A stretch of 50,044 nucleotides of DNA from assembly GCA_024638265.1 (NCBI GenBank), contig JAHEKQ010000006.1, positions 1 through 50,044 of the forward strand, in the 5' to 3' direction. How positions within the stretch are numbered: the stretch's first letter is position 1; each line of letters opens with the position of its first letter. Positions 1 through 9,179 of this stretch are shown here, in pieces. The position numbers were made by a program, and so were the translations under genes. Source of the DNA: Flammeovirgaceae bacterium. Its GTDB lineage: Bacteria > Bacteroidota > Bacteroidia > Cytophagales > Cyclobacteriaceae. The notes beneath the pieces were generated by a model. It was given only the letters and a program-made list of their open reading frames with translations, was not told the origin of the DNA and did not search any database.

Positions 1-23
1 CTTTCCACGGCGTTTGCAACGCT

Positions 24-650
24 ATGGGCAAAAAAAACTCAATGGAGGGAAAAAGACAATTCTCGGATAAAGCTCTCGAAGACTTCAGGCTGATAGATAA
101 AGCCGTGAATGAAGGAGATCAGCAAGCATTTGCTTCGCTGATGGCCCGCTATAAACGCCCGGTTTACCATATGATTCTCAAGATGGTAAGGAATGTAGAT
201 GACGCGGAAGACCTGACCATTGAAGCATTTGCCAAGGCATTCAAGAACCTCGCGAGATTTAAAAAAGATTACACCTTCAGCACCTGGTTGTTCAGGATAG
301 CGACCAATAATGCCATTGATTTTATCAGGAAAAAGAAGCTGGAAACTATGAGCCTGAACACATCATTCACGGATGACAGCGGGGAAGCGGTTCAAATAGA
401 TGTTGAGGACAAAAGGCTCAATCCACAGGAGGAGGCTATAAAAAGCCAAAAGGTTGAACTGATGCGCATGTTTGTCACTAAGCTCCCGGCCAAATATCAG
501 AAGCTCGTAAAACTTCGCTATTTCAAAGAATTCAGCTACGAGGAAATCGCTAAAGAGCTCGATGCCCCCTTGGGGACTGTGAAAGCTCAATTACACCGGG
601 CCCGTGAACTGATGTATGACCTTGTCAAGAATAAAAAGGACCATATTTAG
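24..650 (+). CDS. ECF-type RNA polymerase sigma factor
   Basis: This 208-residue protein has the two-domain layout of an extracytoplasmic-function sigma-70 factor, which directs RNA polymerase to a subset of promoters. Sigma region 2 spans about residues 36-107 and includes the YKRPVYHMILKM and AEDLTIEAFAKAF segments and the WLFRIATNNAIDFIR core-binding/-10 recognition stretch. Region 4 (about 150-200) carries the helix-turn-helix FSYEEIAKELDAPLGTVKAQ. The reading frame is open to the window edge, so the start is uncertain: ATG at 24 or 42, or further upstream. No anti-sigma gene follows; the stop codon overlaps the rsmG start, suggesting co-transcription. Its regulon cannot be read from the sequence. 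Confidence 0.93.
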   Translation: MGKKNSMEGKRQFSDKALEDFRLIDKAVNEGDQQAFASLMARYKRPVYHMILKMVRNVDDAEDLTIEAFAKAFKNLARFKKDYTFSTWLFRIATNNAIDFIRKKKLETMSLNTSFTDDSGEAVQIDVEDKRLNPQEEAIKSQKVELMRMFVTKLPAKYQKLVKLRYFKEFSYEEIAKELDAPLGTVKAQLHRARELMYDLVKNKKDHI

Positions 651-1258
651 TGGATGCCGATATAGTATTCAAGTATTTCCCGGATTTGAATGCTCATCAG
701 CGTGACCAGTTTAAAAAACTAGGGCCTGCTTACCAGGATTGGAATGTCAAGATCAATGTCGTTTCACGCAAAGACGTAGATCTTCTCTACGAAAGGCATG
801 TTCTTCATTCACTGGGAATTGCCTGTTTCAAAAATTTTGAACCGGGAACTTCGGTGCTCGATGTTGGAACAGGAGGTGGTTTTCCGGGAATTCCACTGGC
901 AATCATGTTTCCCCAGGTTCAATTCACCCTGGTGGATTCCATCCGTAAAAAGATTGGGGTGGTGAAAGGAGTAGTAGAAAACCTGGGGCTTGAAAATGTA
1001 AAAGCACTTGTTGCAAGGGCAGAAAGCCTTGATAATCACTTCGATTATGTGGTGTCGAGGGCAGTGATGAAAGCAGAGCCGATGATCCACTTGCTCAGGA
1101 AGCAAATGGCCTTTGGTTGTACCATGTTCCTGCTGAAAGGAGGTGATCTTTCAGAAGAACTCAAACCTATCAAAAAGTCTTACGTATTAGCTTTGAGTGG
1201 TTGCTTTGAGGAGGAATTTTTCCTTACGAAAAAGGTAGTAGTGGTAAAAACATCTTAA
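650..1258 (+). CDS. rsmG: 16S rRNA (guanine-527-N7)-methyltransferase RsmG
   Basis: RsmG (GidB) methylates N7 of G527 in 16S rRNA using S-adenosylmethionine. The SAM-binding glycine loop is visible as DVGTGGGFPG at residues 71-80, followed by an acidic residue in LVDSIRKK and the conserved DYVVSRAVMKA segment. The 202-residue length fits the family. The start is GTG at 650, whose G is also the last base of the sigma factor stop (TAGTG), so translation is probably coupled. No in-frame ATG lies nearby. A housekeeping enzyme; loss in other bacteria gives low-level streptomycin resistance (family knowledge). Confidence 0.93.
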   Translation: MDADIVFKYFPDLNAHQRDQFKKLGPAYQDWNVKINVVSRKDVDLLYERHVLHSLGIACFKNFEPGTSVLDVGTGGGFPGIPLAIMFPQVQFTLVDSIRKKIGVVKGVVENLGLENVKALVARAESLDNHFDYVVSRAVMKAEPMIHLLRKQMAFGCTMFLLKGGDLSEELKPIKKSYVLALSGCFEEEFFLTKKVVVVKTS

Positions 1259-1333
1259 AAAAACTTGGCCCCGGGTTGTAACCTACACCAATTACCGACG
1301 TTCTATAGGTAGAACCGGTCAAAACTCTACCCA

Positions 1334-3796
1334 ATGTCAACTGAACTAAAAAGCCTGCCGGTCACGGCAGCCTTATGCCTGTTATTTTCGCTTTCCTACG
1401 CGCAACCGGATGAGTTGCGTACCACAGAAGCTCTCAGAATTGATACGCCTCCGAAAATAGACGGTGTATTTGAGGACGAGGCATGGACCACTACTGATTT
1501 CGATTTTGAAGATCATTTTTACCAGATCGCTCCTGATAATGGAAAAGATGCAAGGTTTAAAACAGCCTTTAAGATCAGGTATGACGATAAGTCAGTTTAT
1601 TTCGCTGTAAAGATGTACGACGAAAGCCCGGGTGATATCCCTAGGCAATTGACACCCCGTGATGCATTTGGTGACAACACCGATATGATCGGGTTGGTAT
1701 TTGATACCTACAACAAAGGTCAGAACGGAATGGGTTTTTTTATAACCTCTGCCGGTGTCCAAACTGATGTATTGTTTTCTCAGCAAAATGAAGATGATGC
1801 GTGGGATGCAGTATGGAACAGTGCCATTCACTTTGAAGAAGATGGGTGGCAGGTTGAGATCGAAATACCTTATTTCGCGTTGAGGTTTCCCGAACAGGAC
1901 GAACAGACCTGGGGATTTAATTTCTACCGGGTATCAAAGCGTTTCCAGGAAGAATCTTCCTGGAATTTCATAGATCAGTCCGTGGATGGCTGGATAAACC
2001 AGTCAGGAAGAATAACTGGTATCAAAGGTATCGAACCTCCGATAAGGTTGTCGCTAATGCCATATGTCAGCACTATTTATAAGCATGATGGCCAATCCGG
2101 GCTTTCCAATAAAAATATAGCAGGAGGGGCTGACCTTAAGTATGGAATTAGTGATGGTTTCACCCTTGATATGACATTGGTTCCGGATTTCAGCCAGGTG
2201 AGGTCTGACAACCTGGTACTGAACCTGTCTCCTTTTGAAGTGCGATTCAACGAAAATCGTCCCTTTTTCACTGAGGGGACTGAAATGTTTTCGAAAGGAA
2301 ATTTATTCTACAGCAGAAGGGTTGGACAGTCTTTCGGATACTTTGATCAAAGTGCCCTTCAGGCTGGCGAGGAGCTGGTAAGTACCCCGGCCAATGCCCC
2401 GCTGATTAATGCCACCAAGCTTTCAGGAAGGACAAAAAATGGTATGGGTATAGGGCTGTTTAATGCCATGTCCAAACGCACTTTTGCCATAGTTAAAGAT
2501 AGTGAAGGAAAGGAACGAGAAGTCCTGGTGGATCCTTTCACGAATTTTAACGTGGCAGTTATTGATCAGAACCTGAAGAATAATTCAAGCATTGGAATAA
2601 TCAATACAAACGTAACCCGTGCGGGCACTTTCCGGGATGCCAATGTGACTTTCGCTGATGCACGCTTTAGGGATAAAACCAATACCTGGAGTATCTATGG
2701 GGGATACGGTCGCTCATTGGTATCAGACTATGATGAGGAAGCTGGTGAAATGAAAGGAGTAGCCGGGCACCGATATATTATTAGCGCGGGTAAGGTATCA
2801 GGCAACTTCCAGTTCAATATTCAGCGAAGGGCAGTTTCTGATAAATGGAATATCCGTGACCTCGGATTCATGAGAAACCCCAATGATGTTCAAACCAGTG
2901 CACAAGTGGGGTATTACAAATTTACCCCTTTCTCCATATTCAATAACTTCAGGATATGGACAGAAGGCTCCCTGAGGGAATTATACAACCCTAATGAATT
3001 TACCGGTTTCAGAATTGAGACTGGAATGCATACACAGTTCAAGAATTTCTGGGGGATGGGAATGTTTACGGGTTTTAACCTGGGGAATTCCTTTGATTAT
3101 TGGGAGCCAAGAGTTGAAAACAGGTATTTCAAAACAGGACCCTCACAAAATTTTAATGTTTTTATGTTTTCCGATGACAGGAAAGCCCTGCGTTTCTCTG
3201 CCTATCGTGGACACTGGTGGAGAAATGAGGACAACGCCGTGGCCAACTGGGGAGGTATCCGGCCGTCATACCGGGTTAATGATAAACTAATGATAACGGC
3301 AGATATTGGGTTTGAAGTAATTGACCGGGGCAAGGGCTGGGTAAATTTTGATGATGAAGACAATATCATCTTTGGCGATCGAAAGGTAAGCGAGATTACC
3401 AATGAACTTCAGCTACAATACACGTTTAATCCCAAGATGAATTTAAATCTTCGGATCAGGAATTACTGGAGCCGTGTAGATTATTATTCATACCATTTGC
3501 TTGGTGATGATGGTCAGCTTCATGACACTGCCTACACAGGCCTCGACGAGAATAATGAATCTATTCACAATGCCAATTTCGATGCGTTCAATATTGACTT
3601 GTTCTATACCTGGCAGGTAGCCCCGGGCAGTTTTTTCTCTGTAGGTTATAAGAAGGCCACAAGCATCTATGAAAACATCATCGAGAGGAATTTCTTTACT
3701 AATCTCGATAACACCCTCAACACGCCCGGACAGACAACTTTATCTGCGAGGTTGATCTATTTCCTTGACTATTCGACTTTGTTTGGGAAGAGATAG
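1334..3796 (+). CDS. DUF5916 family outer-membrane protein with CBM9-like N-terminal domain
   Basis: The 820-residue protein begins with a signal peptide (about residues 1-23, ending SYAQP). A domain resembling family 9 carbohydrate-binding modules follows (about 35-230; note IDGVFEDEAW and the WGFNFYRVSKR end). The rest (about 240-820) is rich in alternating aromatic and polar strands and ends in YFLDYSTLFGKR, as expected for an outer-membrane beta barrel of the DUF5916 type. RPFFTEGTEMF is typical of that family. Function is unknown; members are often found beside peptidases or surface-polymer genes. It stands alone here, 75 bases after rsmG, with no clear promoter core seen. Confidence 0.8.
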   Translation: MSTELKSLPVTAALCLLFSLSYAQPDELRTTEALRIDTPPKIDGVFEDEAWTTTDFDFEDHFYQIAPDNGKDARFKTAFKIRYDDKSVYFAVKMYDESPGDIPRQLTPRDAFGDNTDMIGLVFDTYNKGQNGMGFFITSAGVQTDVLFSQQNEDDAWDAVWNSAIHFEEDGWQVEIEIPYFALRFPEQDEQTWGFNFYRVSKRFQEESSWNFIDQSVDGWINQSGRITGIKGIEPPIRLSLMPYVSTIYKHDGQSGLSNKNIAGGADLKYGISDGFTLDMTLVPDFSQVRSDNLVLNLSPFEVRFNENRPFFTEGTEMFSKGNLFYSRRVGQSFGYFDQSALQAGEELVSTPANAPLINATKLSGRTKNGMGIGLFNAMSKRTFAIVKDSEGKEREVLVDPFTNFNVAVIDQNLKNNSSIGIINTNVTRAGTFRDANVTFADARFRDKTNTWSIYGGYGRSLVSDYDEEAGEMKGVAGHRYIISAGKVSGNFQFNIQRRAVSDKWNIRDLGFMRNPNDVQTSAQVGYYKFTPFSIFNNFRIWTEGSLRELYNPNEFTGFRIETGMHTQFKNFWGMGMFTGFNLGNSFDYWEPRVENRYFKTGPSQNFNVFMFSDDRKALRFSAYRGHWWRNEDNAVANWGGIRPSYRVNDKLMITADIGFEVIDRGKGWVNFDDEDNIIFGDRKVSEITNELQLQYTFNPKMNLNLRIRNYWSRVDYYSYHLLGDDGQLHDTAYTGLDENNESIHNANFDAFNIDLFYTWQVAPGSFFSVGYKKATSIYENIIERNFFTNLDNTLNTPGQTTLSARLIYFLDYSTLFGKR

Positions 3797-3839
3797 TAGG
3801 GGGTGGACACGTGGGGAAGTTTATTCTCCTCATCCCCAG

Positions 3840-3863
3840 CCCTTCTCCTCATGAGGAGAAGGG
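3840..3863. repeat. 24-base perfect palindrome
   Basis: Arms cccttctcctca and tgaggagaaggg meet with no loop. It lies just after the DUF5916 gene. It could form a hairpin in RNA but has no T-tract, so it is not a convincing terminator. The CTCTCC/GGAGAG flavour recurs at 3967-3993 and 49852-49875. Confidence 0.75.
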
Positions 3864-3910
3864 AGCTTCTTGTTGAACATATAAAGAGATATACAATTAA
3901 TGTATATAAG

Positions 3911-3993
3911 TAATAGTTTCCGAAGGAAACGAAACTTACAGTAGCGCACCGATGACAATAAATATTCCCCCTCTCCGGATCGCGGAGAGGGGG
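3911..3993 (+). repeat. Two-hairpin interspersed element, copy 1
   Basis: Hairpin A is gtttcc-gaa-ggaaac (3916-3930), followed by GAAA, then a linker with GCGCACCGAT (3944-3953). Hairpin B has 11-base arms ccccctctccg and cggagaggggg with a 5-base loop (3967-3993). The same order of parts occurs on the minus strand at 49852-49935. Two related copies in one 50-kb window suggest a dispersed family; transcription or mobility is unproven. Confidence 0.7.
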
Positions 3994-4090
3994 TTAGGGG
4001 GAGCGGAGAATAAGTAGAAGAGCGGAGAGGGGGTTAGGGGGAGAGGAGAATAAGTAGAAGAGCGGAGAGGGGGTTAGGGGAGAGGAGAAC
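3982..4090 (+). repeat. 40-base tandem repeat, about 2.7 copies
   Basis: The words gcggagaggggg-ttaggggg start at 3982, 4022 and 4062, a spacing of 40. The first unit is the right arm of hairpin B of the element at 3911-3993 plus the flank gaataagtagaag. It looks like local tandem duplication of the end of that element. The last copy decays into aaaaagaagaagaagg. Confidence 0.85.
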
Positions 4091-4250
4091 AAAAAGAAGA
4101 AGAAGGGCTGGCTTGCCTGCCTTTGGCAGAGGATGAGGAGAGCAGATAACAAATAACAGAATTATACGCCGACCTGCTAAACGGCTGAACCCCATGTTAT
4201 CTCTTAGTTGTTAGCTGTTAACTACACTACCACCTTCCACCAAATCTTAC

Positions 4251-4258
4251 TACCTTTA
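4251..4258 (+). promoter_or_regulatory. Weak Bacteroidota -7 promoter core for dnaE
   Basis: TACCTTTA matches TAnnTTTG at all but the last base, 33 bases before the dnaE ATG. No matching -33 TTTG is seen at the expected spacing, so this is a tentative call. Confidence 0.3.
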
Positions 4259-4291
4259 TCCCACCAACTACAACTACAAAATCACTACTGA

Positions 4292-7200
4292 ATGTATCTC
4301 ATTTTTGATACGGAAACTACTGGCCTTCCCCATAACAAAACAGCCCCGGTATCAGATGTTGACAATTGGCCTAGAGTGGTCCAGCTCGCATGGCAATTGC
4401 ACGATGCTACCGGAAAATTACAGGCAAATAATAGCAGGATTGTAAAGCCGGAAGGGTTTACCATACCCTATAATTCAGAAAAAGTTCATGGCATATCCAC
4501 TAAAAGGGCGCTTGCAGAAGGCTATGATCTGAAATCGGTACTGGATGAGTTTTTGAAGGACCTGGAGAATACCAAAGTTCTCGTAGGTCATAATATTGAA
4601 TTCGATATTAAGATACTCGGGGCCGAACTCTTCCGACTTGAGATTGAGTCTGAAATTGAAGAAAAGGACTTCATCGATACCCAGGTAGTATCAATGGATT
4701 ATTGCCAACTCCCCGGTGGATTTGGAGGTGGGCTCAAGCCACCTAAATTAGTAGAGTTACATGAAAAACTATTTGGGAAGCGCTTTGAAGATGCTCATGA
4801 TGCAGCCTATGATGTAGACGCTACTGCAAAATGCTTTTTCGGTCTGGTAAAGGAGGGGATTGTTAAAAGCCCTGAAGTGGACGCTACTGTAGTCCAATAC
4901 GAAGCTCCGAGCCTGGATGAGGCCAACTTTGCCAGGCAGGAAAAACGGCAGAAACAAAACTTAATAAAAGACACAGAAGCTGGAAAGGGAATTGATGCGC
5001 CCTTTGTACATCTTCATGTTCATACCCAGTACTCCGTACTGCAGGCTACTCCAGATATCAAGCAATTGGTTTCAAAAGCCAAGGAATATAGAATGCCTGC
5101 GGTGGCAATGACCGACCTGGGAAATATGTTTGGGGCATTCAAGTTTGTAAGGGAAGCGGAAAATAATGAGATCAAACCCATTGTAGGTTGCGAATTCTTC
5201 GTTGCGGAAGAACGACTGAAAACGAAATTCACTAAGGATAATCCCGATAAGCGATTCAACCAGGTTCTGATTGCCAAAAATGAGACCGGATACCAGAATC
5301 TCATACGCCTCAGTTCCCTCGCATATATGGAGGGATTATATGGATTGTACCCAAGAATTGACCGTGATTTGATCAAAGAGTACAAGGAAGGGGTTATTGC
5401 GCTTACAGGTTCCATCCATGGGGAAATTCCCAACCTGATACTCAATGTTGGTGAACACCAGGCTGAGGAGGCTTTCCAGTGGTGGCTGGAATTATTCAGG
5501 GATGATTTCTATGTTGAACTGATTAGACATGGTCTCGATGAAGAAAATCATGTCAATGAAGTTTTACTCTCTTTCGCAGAGAAATACGATGTGAAAGTGG
5601 TTGCCGGTAATAATGTCTTTTACGTGGAGAAAGAGGAATCCAATGCCCATGATGTTCTTTTATGTATAAAAGAAGGGGAGTATAAATCTACCCCGGTTGG
5701 GCGGGGAAGGGGTTTCCGTCCGGGATTTCCCAATGATGAATTCTATTTCAAATCCCAGGAAGAAATGAAGGCCTTGTTCAGTGATATTCCTGAAGCCATA
5801 GAGAATATATCTGAAATTATCGGGAAAATTGAGAGCTACAAGCTGGAGAGAGAGGTTTTACTACCTTCATTTGATATACCTGAAGAGTTTATTGATCCGG
5901 AAGATTCAGAAGATGGAGGCAAGCGGGGAGAAAATGCCTACCTGAGACACCTGACATACGAAGGGGCTAAAAAACGCTACCCCGAATTGACTGATGAAAT
6001 TACCAGGAGGCTTGATTTCGAACTCGAAACAATAGAAAATACCGGTTATCCAGGTTATTTCCTTATCGTCCAGGACTTCACCGCCAAAGCCCGTGAGATG
6101 GGTGTATCAGTGGGTCCGGGTCGGGGCTCAGCTGCGGGTTCCGCCGTGGCCTTTTGTATCGGGATTACCAATGTTGATCCTATCGCCTATGACCTCCTGT
6201 TTGAGCGATTCCTGAACCCGGACAGGGTTTCACTGCCCGATATTGATATTGATTTCGACGATGAAGGACGGGATAAGGTGATAAACTATGTAATAGAAAA
6301 ATATGGTTACGAGCAGGTATCACAAATTATCACCTATGGAACCATGGCTGCCAAATCGAGTATCAGGGATTGCGGCAGGGTCATGGAGCTTCCACTTGGG
6401 GAAACCAATGAACTCGCTAAACTGGTTCCTGAAAGGCCCGGAATAAGCCTGAACAAGGCCTTTAAAGAGGTGAAAGAGCTGGATGAGATCAAGATGGGTG
6501 CGGATCTCAAATCACAGGTATTGAAGCAGGCAGTGGTATTGGAAGGATCAGTCAGGAATACGGGAACCCATGCCTGTGGTGTGATAATCGCCCCTGAAAA
6601 ACTGACCAATTATATCCCGGTTTGTACTTCCAAGGACTCCGAGATGCTCATTACACAGTTTGACAACAGTGTCATTGAGAATGCCGGGATGCTTAAAATG
6701 GATTTCCTGGGCTTGAAAACATTGACGATCATCAAGACCGCTATCAGGAATATTGAGAAGAAACATGGAGTGAAGATCGATATTGATTCCATTCCACTGA
6801 ATGATTCCAAGACCTATGAATTGTATCAACGTGGGTTAACCAACGGGACTTTCCAGTTTGAGTCACAGGGAATGCAAAAACATCTCAGGGCGCTTAAGCC
6901 AGATAAGTTTGGAGACCTCATTGCCATGAACGCCCTTTACAGGCCGGGTCCGATGGAGTATATCCCAAATTTTATTGCCCGGAAGCATGGAAAGGAGCCA
7001 ATTACCTATGACCTCCCTGAAATGGAGGAATTCCTGAAAGAAACCTATGGGATTACCGTATACCAGGAGCAGGTAATGCTACTTTCTCAAAAACTGGCAG
7101 GTTTTTCCAAGGGTGATGCTGATGTGCTCAGGAAGGCTATGGGTAAGAAAATAGCGGCCTTACTGGAGAAACTGAAACCTAATTTTATTTCAGGCTGTGA

Positions 7201-8515
7201 GAAAAATGGTCATCCTGTTGAAAAAGCGGAGAAGATCTGGAAAGACTGGGAAGCATTTGCGGCCTATGCCTTCAACAAATCACACTCTACCTGTTATTCC
7301 CTCATCGCTTATCATACGGCTTACCTGAAAGCACATTATCCGGCGGACTATATGGCAGCGGTCCTTACTCACAACCAGTCCAATATTGACAAGGTCACCT
7401 TCTTTATGGAAGAGTGTCGAAATCTGGACATTAAAGTTCTCGGGCCCCATGTGAATGAATCGGGTGTATTTTTTGAGACCAACAAGGAAGGGGAGATCCG
7501 TTTTGGACTTGGCGCAATAAAGGGAACCGGTGAGGCTGCCATTGAGTCTATCATTGAGGAACGGGATAAGAACGGAATATTTAACGATGTATTTGAATTT
7601 GCCGAGCGGGTTAATCTGAGGACCGTCAATAAAAAGACTTTTGAATGTCTTGCCATGTCAGGTGCGTTTGATTGCTTCAAGGAATACCACAGGCGTCAGT
7701 ACCTGGAGTCTGAAGACGGGGACAGCAACCTGATCGAACTGGCGATTAAGTATGCCAACAAGGTGGAGGCAGAGAAAATGAGCGCGCAGGCTTCCCTATT
7801 TGGGGGGGGTGACGGGGAATCAATCCCGAAACCGAGTATAAAGCCCATTGAGCCCTACGGTGAGATTCAGAAACTCAATATCGAAAGAGAAGTAGTTGGA
7901 CTATATATTTCCGGCCATCCACTAGATGACTTCAGGTTTGAAATGACGCGGTTGTGTAACGTTGAGCTGAAAGAGCTGAATGAACCGGATGGAATGTTGG
8001 GTAAGGATTTCAGGGCTGCGGGAATTGTAGTGGATTTCAGCCACAGGACCACTAGGACTGGTAAACCTTTCGGCAGTATGACCGTGGAGGACTACACAGG
8101 GAGCTATCGATTTGTCTTTTTCGGTGATGATTACATCAAATTCAAGGAGTTCATGATGACAGGATGGTTCCTGTTCCTCGAGGGTAAGGTGGTACAGCAA
8201 AGCTGGGGAGACAGGAGAATTGAACCTAAATTGTACAATATTGAAATTCTGAACGATGTGAGGAATAAGCGTACGACCGGATTGCATCTCAGCCTAAACG
8301 TTGATAATCTCAATTCCGAACTCGTAGAAAAAGTAGAATCACTCTTGTCTGACCATAAAGGAGACAAGCAAGTAAGGATCACTATTTATAAGGAGGACAA
8401 CGGGAAATCAGTGTCCTCAGAACTTGTGTCGAGAAAATTCTCAATAAATACAGAGAATGAACTCTTAAAGGAATTGGATTTGATGCCGGAGATCCATTAT
8501 ACACTCACGATGTGA
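4292..8515 (+). CDS. dnaE: DNA polymerase III alpha subunit with fused N-terminal DEDDh exonuclease
   Basis: Catalytic subunit of the replicative polymerase. At 1407 residues it is about 240 longer than a usual DnaE because of an N-terminal DnaQ-like 3'-5' exonuclease: D6 and E8 (FDTETTG), D105 (GHNIEFD), H169 and D174 (HDAAYD) give the DEDDh set. A PHP domain follows (about 237-510) starting HLHVH at 240-244. The polymerase core has GPGRGSAAGSAVAF (from 608) and the catalytic aspartates of PDIDIDFDD (D650, D652, D654). HhH/finger regions and a C-terminal OB fold (about 1240-1310) complete it. Several PHP metal-ligand positions are lost: TDLGN in place of TDHGN (L276), and NNVFY in place of NDVHY (N441, F443). 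Proofreading is therefore probably done by the fused N-terminal domain (inference). Confidence 0.95.
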   Translation: MYLIFDTETTGLPHNKTAPVSDVDNWPRVVQLAWQLHDATGKLQANNSRIVKPEGFTIPYNSEKVHGISTKRALAEGYDLKSVLDEFLKDLENTKVLVGHNIEFDIKILGAELFRLEIESEIEEKDFIDTQVVSMDYCQLPGGFGGGLKPPKLVELHEKLFGKRFEDAHDAAYDVDATAKCFFGLVKEGIVKSPEVDATVVQYEAPSLDEANFARQEKRQKQNLIKDTEAGKGIDAPFVHLHVHTQYSVLQATPDIKQLVSKAKEYRMPAVAMTDLGNMFGAFKFVREAENNEIKPIVGCEFFVAEERLKTKFTKDNPDKRFNQVLIAKNETGYQNLIRLSSLAYMEGLYGLYPRIDRDLIKEYKEGVIALTGSIHGEIPNLILNVGEHQAEEAFQWWLELFRDDFYVELIRHGLDEENHVNEVLLSFAEKYDVKVVAGNNVFYVEKEESNAHDVLLCIKEGEYKSTPVGRGRGFRPGFPNDEFYFKSQEEMKALFSDIPEAIENISEIIGKIESYKLEREVLLPSFDIPEEFIDPEDSEDGGKRGENAYLRHLTYEGAKKRYPELTDEITRRLDFELETIENTGYPGYFLIVQDFTAKAREMGVSVGPGRGSAAGSAVAFCIGITNVDPIAYDLLFERFLNPDRVSLPDIDIDFDDEGRDKVINYVIEKYGYEQVSQIITYGTMAAKSSIRDCGRVMELPLGETNELAKLVPERPGISLNKAFKEVKELDEIKMGADLKSQVLKQAVVLEGSVRNTGTHACGVIIAPEKLTNYIPVCTSKDSEMLITQFDNSVIENAGMLKMDFLGLKTLTIIKTAIRNIEKKHGVKIDIDSIPLNDSKTYELYQRGLTNGTFQFESQGMQKHLRALKPDKFGDLIAMNALYRPGPMEYIPNFIARKHGKEPITYDLPEMEEFLKETYGITVYQEQVMLLSQKLAGFSKGDADVLRKAMGKKIAALLEKLKPNFISGCEKNGHPVEKAEKIWKDWEAFAAYAFNKSHSTCYSLIAYHTAYLKAHYPADYMAAVLTHNQSNIDKVTFFMEECRNLDIKVLGPHVNESGVFFETNKEGEIRFGLGAIKGTGEAAIESIIEERDKNGIFNDVFEFAERVNLRTVNKKTFECLAMSGAFDCFKEYHRRQYLESEDGDSNLIELAIKYANKVEAEKMSAQASLFGGGDGESIPKPSIKPIEPYGEIQKLNIEREVVGLYISGHPLDDFRFEMTRLCNVELKELNEPDGMLGKDFRAAGIVVDFSHRTTRTGKPFGSMTVEDYTGSYRFVFFGDDYIKFKEFMMTGWFLFLEGKVVQQSWGDRRIEPKLYNIEILNDVRNKRTTGLHLSLNVDNLNSELVEKVESLLSDHKGDKQVRITIYKEDNGKSVSSELVSRKFSINTENELLKELDLMPEIHYTLTM

Positions 8516-8536
8516 TAGCTATTCGATACGGGTATT

Positions 8537-9001
8537 TTAATTATCCCGGAGCTGCTTGATGAAAGTTACCAGGGCCTTCTCTTTCTCGGGATCCAGACGT
8601 GCCTCTGTGTGTATGATCAGGTAGCTTGAAATAGGCATGGCATGCGCTTCCACTTCTTCTACTATTTCTTCCAGTTTATGGTCGGCTTTTTTGATCTCAT
8701 ATTGCGACCATTTAGAGAAGTTGAGTTCTTCACGCGCACGATTTATATGGTCCTTCATCCACCAGGAAACAGGTGCTACGCTTGAATACCAGGGATACCG
8801 GGTTTCGAAGCTATGGCAGTCATAGCAGGAAGTTCTCAGTATCTGCTCCACTTCTTCCGAAGGTTGGGTTACCGAGATAAAATCTCCGGCAGGATTGTAG
8901 TCAGGTACTGACTTGTCGATTGGGTAGAATTGAATTATGACCAGAAGGGCAACGAGTATTAACACGATATATCTGATCAATTTTTTCGTGGTAGCTTTCA
9001 T
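8537..9001 (-). CDS. Small membrane-anchored haem-binding (cytochrome c-like) protein
   Basis: The 154-residue protein has one N-terminal hydrophobic anchor (about residues 9-25) and a single haem-attachment motif C59-Y-D-C62-H63. The surrounding SFETRYPWYSSVAPVSWW and DHINRAREELNFSKW segments are those of the Pfam haem-binding domain (Haem_bd) family found in Bacteroidota. It should be exported and carry covalent c-type haem in the periplasm. The partner is unknown. It is convergent with dnaE (21-base gap) and divergent from trxA. Confidence 0.85.
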   Translation of the reverse strand: MKATTKKLIRYIVLILVALLVIIQFYPIDKSVPDYNPAGDFISVTQPSEEVEQILRTSCYDCHSFETRYPWYSSVAPVSWWMKDHINRAREELNFSKWSQYEIKKADHKLEEIVEEVEAHAMPISSYLIIHTEARLDPEKEKALVTFIKQLRDN

Positions 9002-9099
9002 GTAATAAAGATAAATAATCGGTCCTCTACTTATTCAATACTCATAATAATTCTGAGATATTTTTGAATTGTCGTGTGTACAACCATTTGAGATTATGT

Positions 9100-9107
9100 T
9101 ACCTTTG
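9100..9107 (+). promoter_or_regulatory. Bacteroidota -7 promoter element for trxA
   Basis: TACCTTTG is an exact TAnnTTTG match, followed by CAC. It would start transcription near 9112 and leave a leader of roughly 70 bases before the trxA ATG at 9180. A good -33 TTTG is not seen at the standard 19-base spacing. Confidence 0.6.
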
Positions 9108-9179
9108 CACATTGCAAAAATGAACAATCTTTTTGTTCAATGCGTTTGATATCTGAAGCTTAAAAAATTAAACAAAGCA

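Larger units (their letters stand above)
3797..4291. other. 495-base repeat-rich intergenic region before dnaE
   Basis: No coding potential was seen. In order it holds a perfect 24-base palindrome (3840-3863), a two-hairpin element (3911-3993), about 2.7 copies of a 40-base purine-rich repeat (3982-4090), a GCCTGCC/GGCAG-type stretch (about 4111-4130), and period-7 words (cttagtt, gttagct, gttaact; 4203-4223) running into an A/C-rich leader of dnaE. The size and repeat load are unusual next to the otherwise tight gene spacing. Confidence 0.8.
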
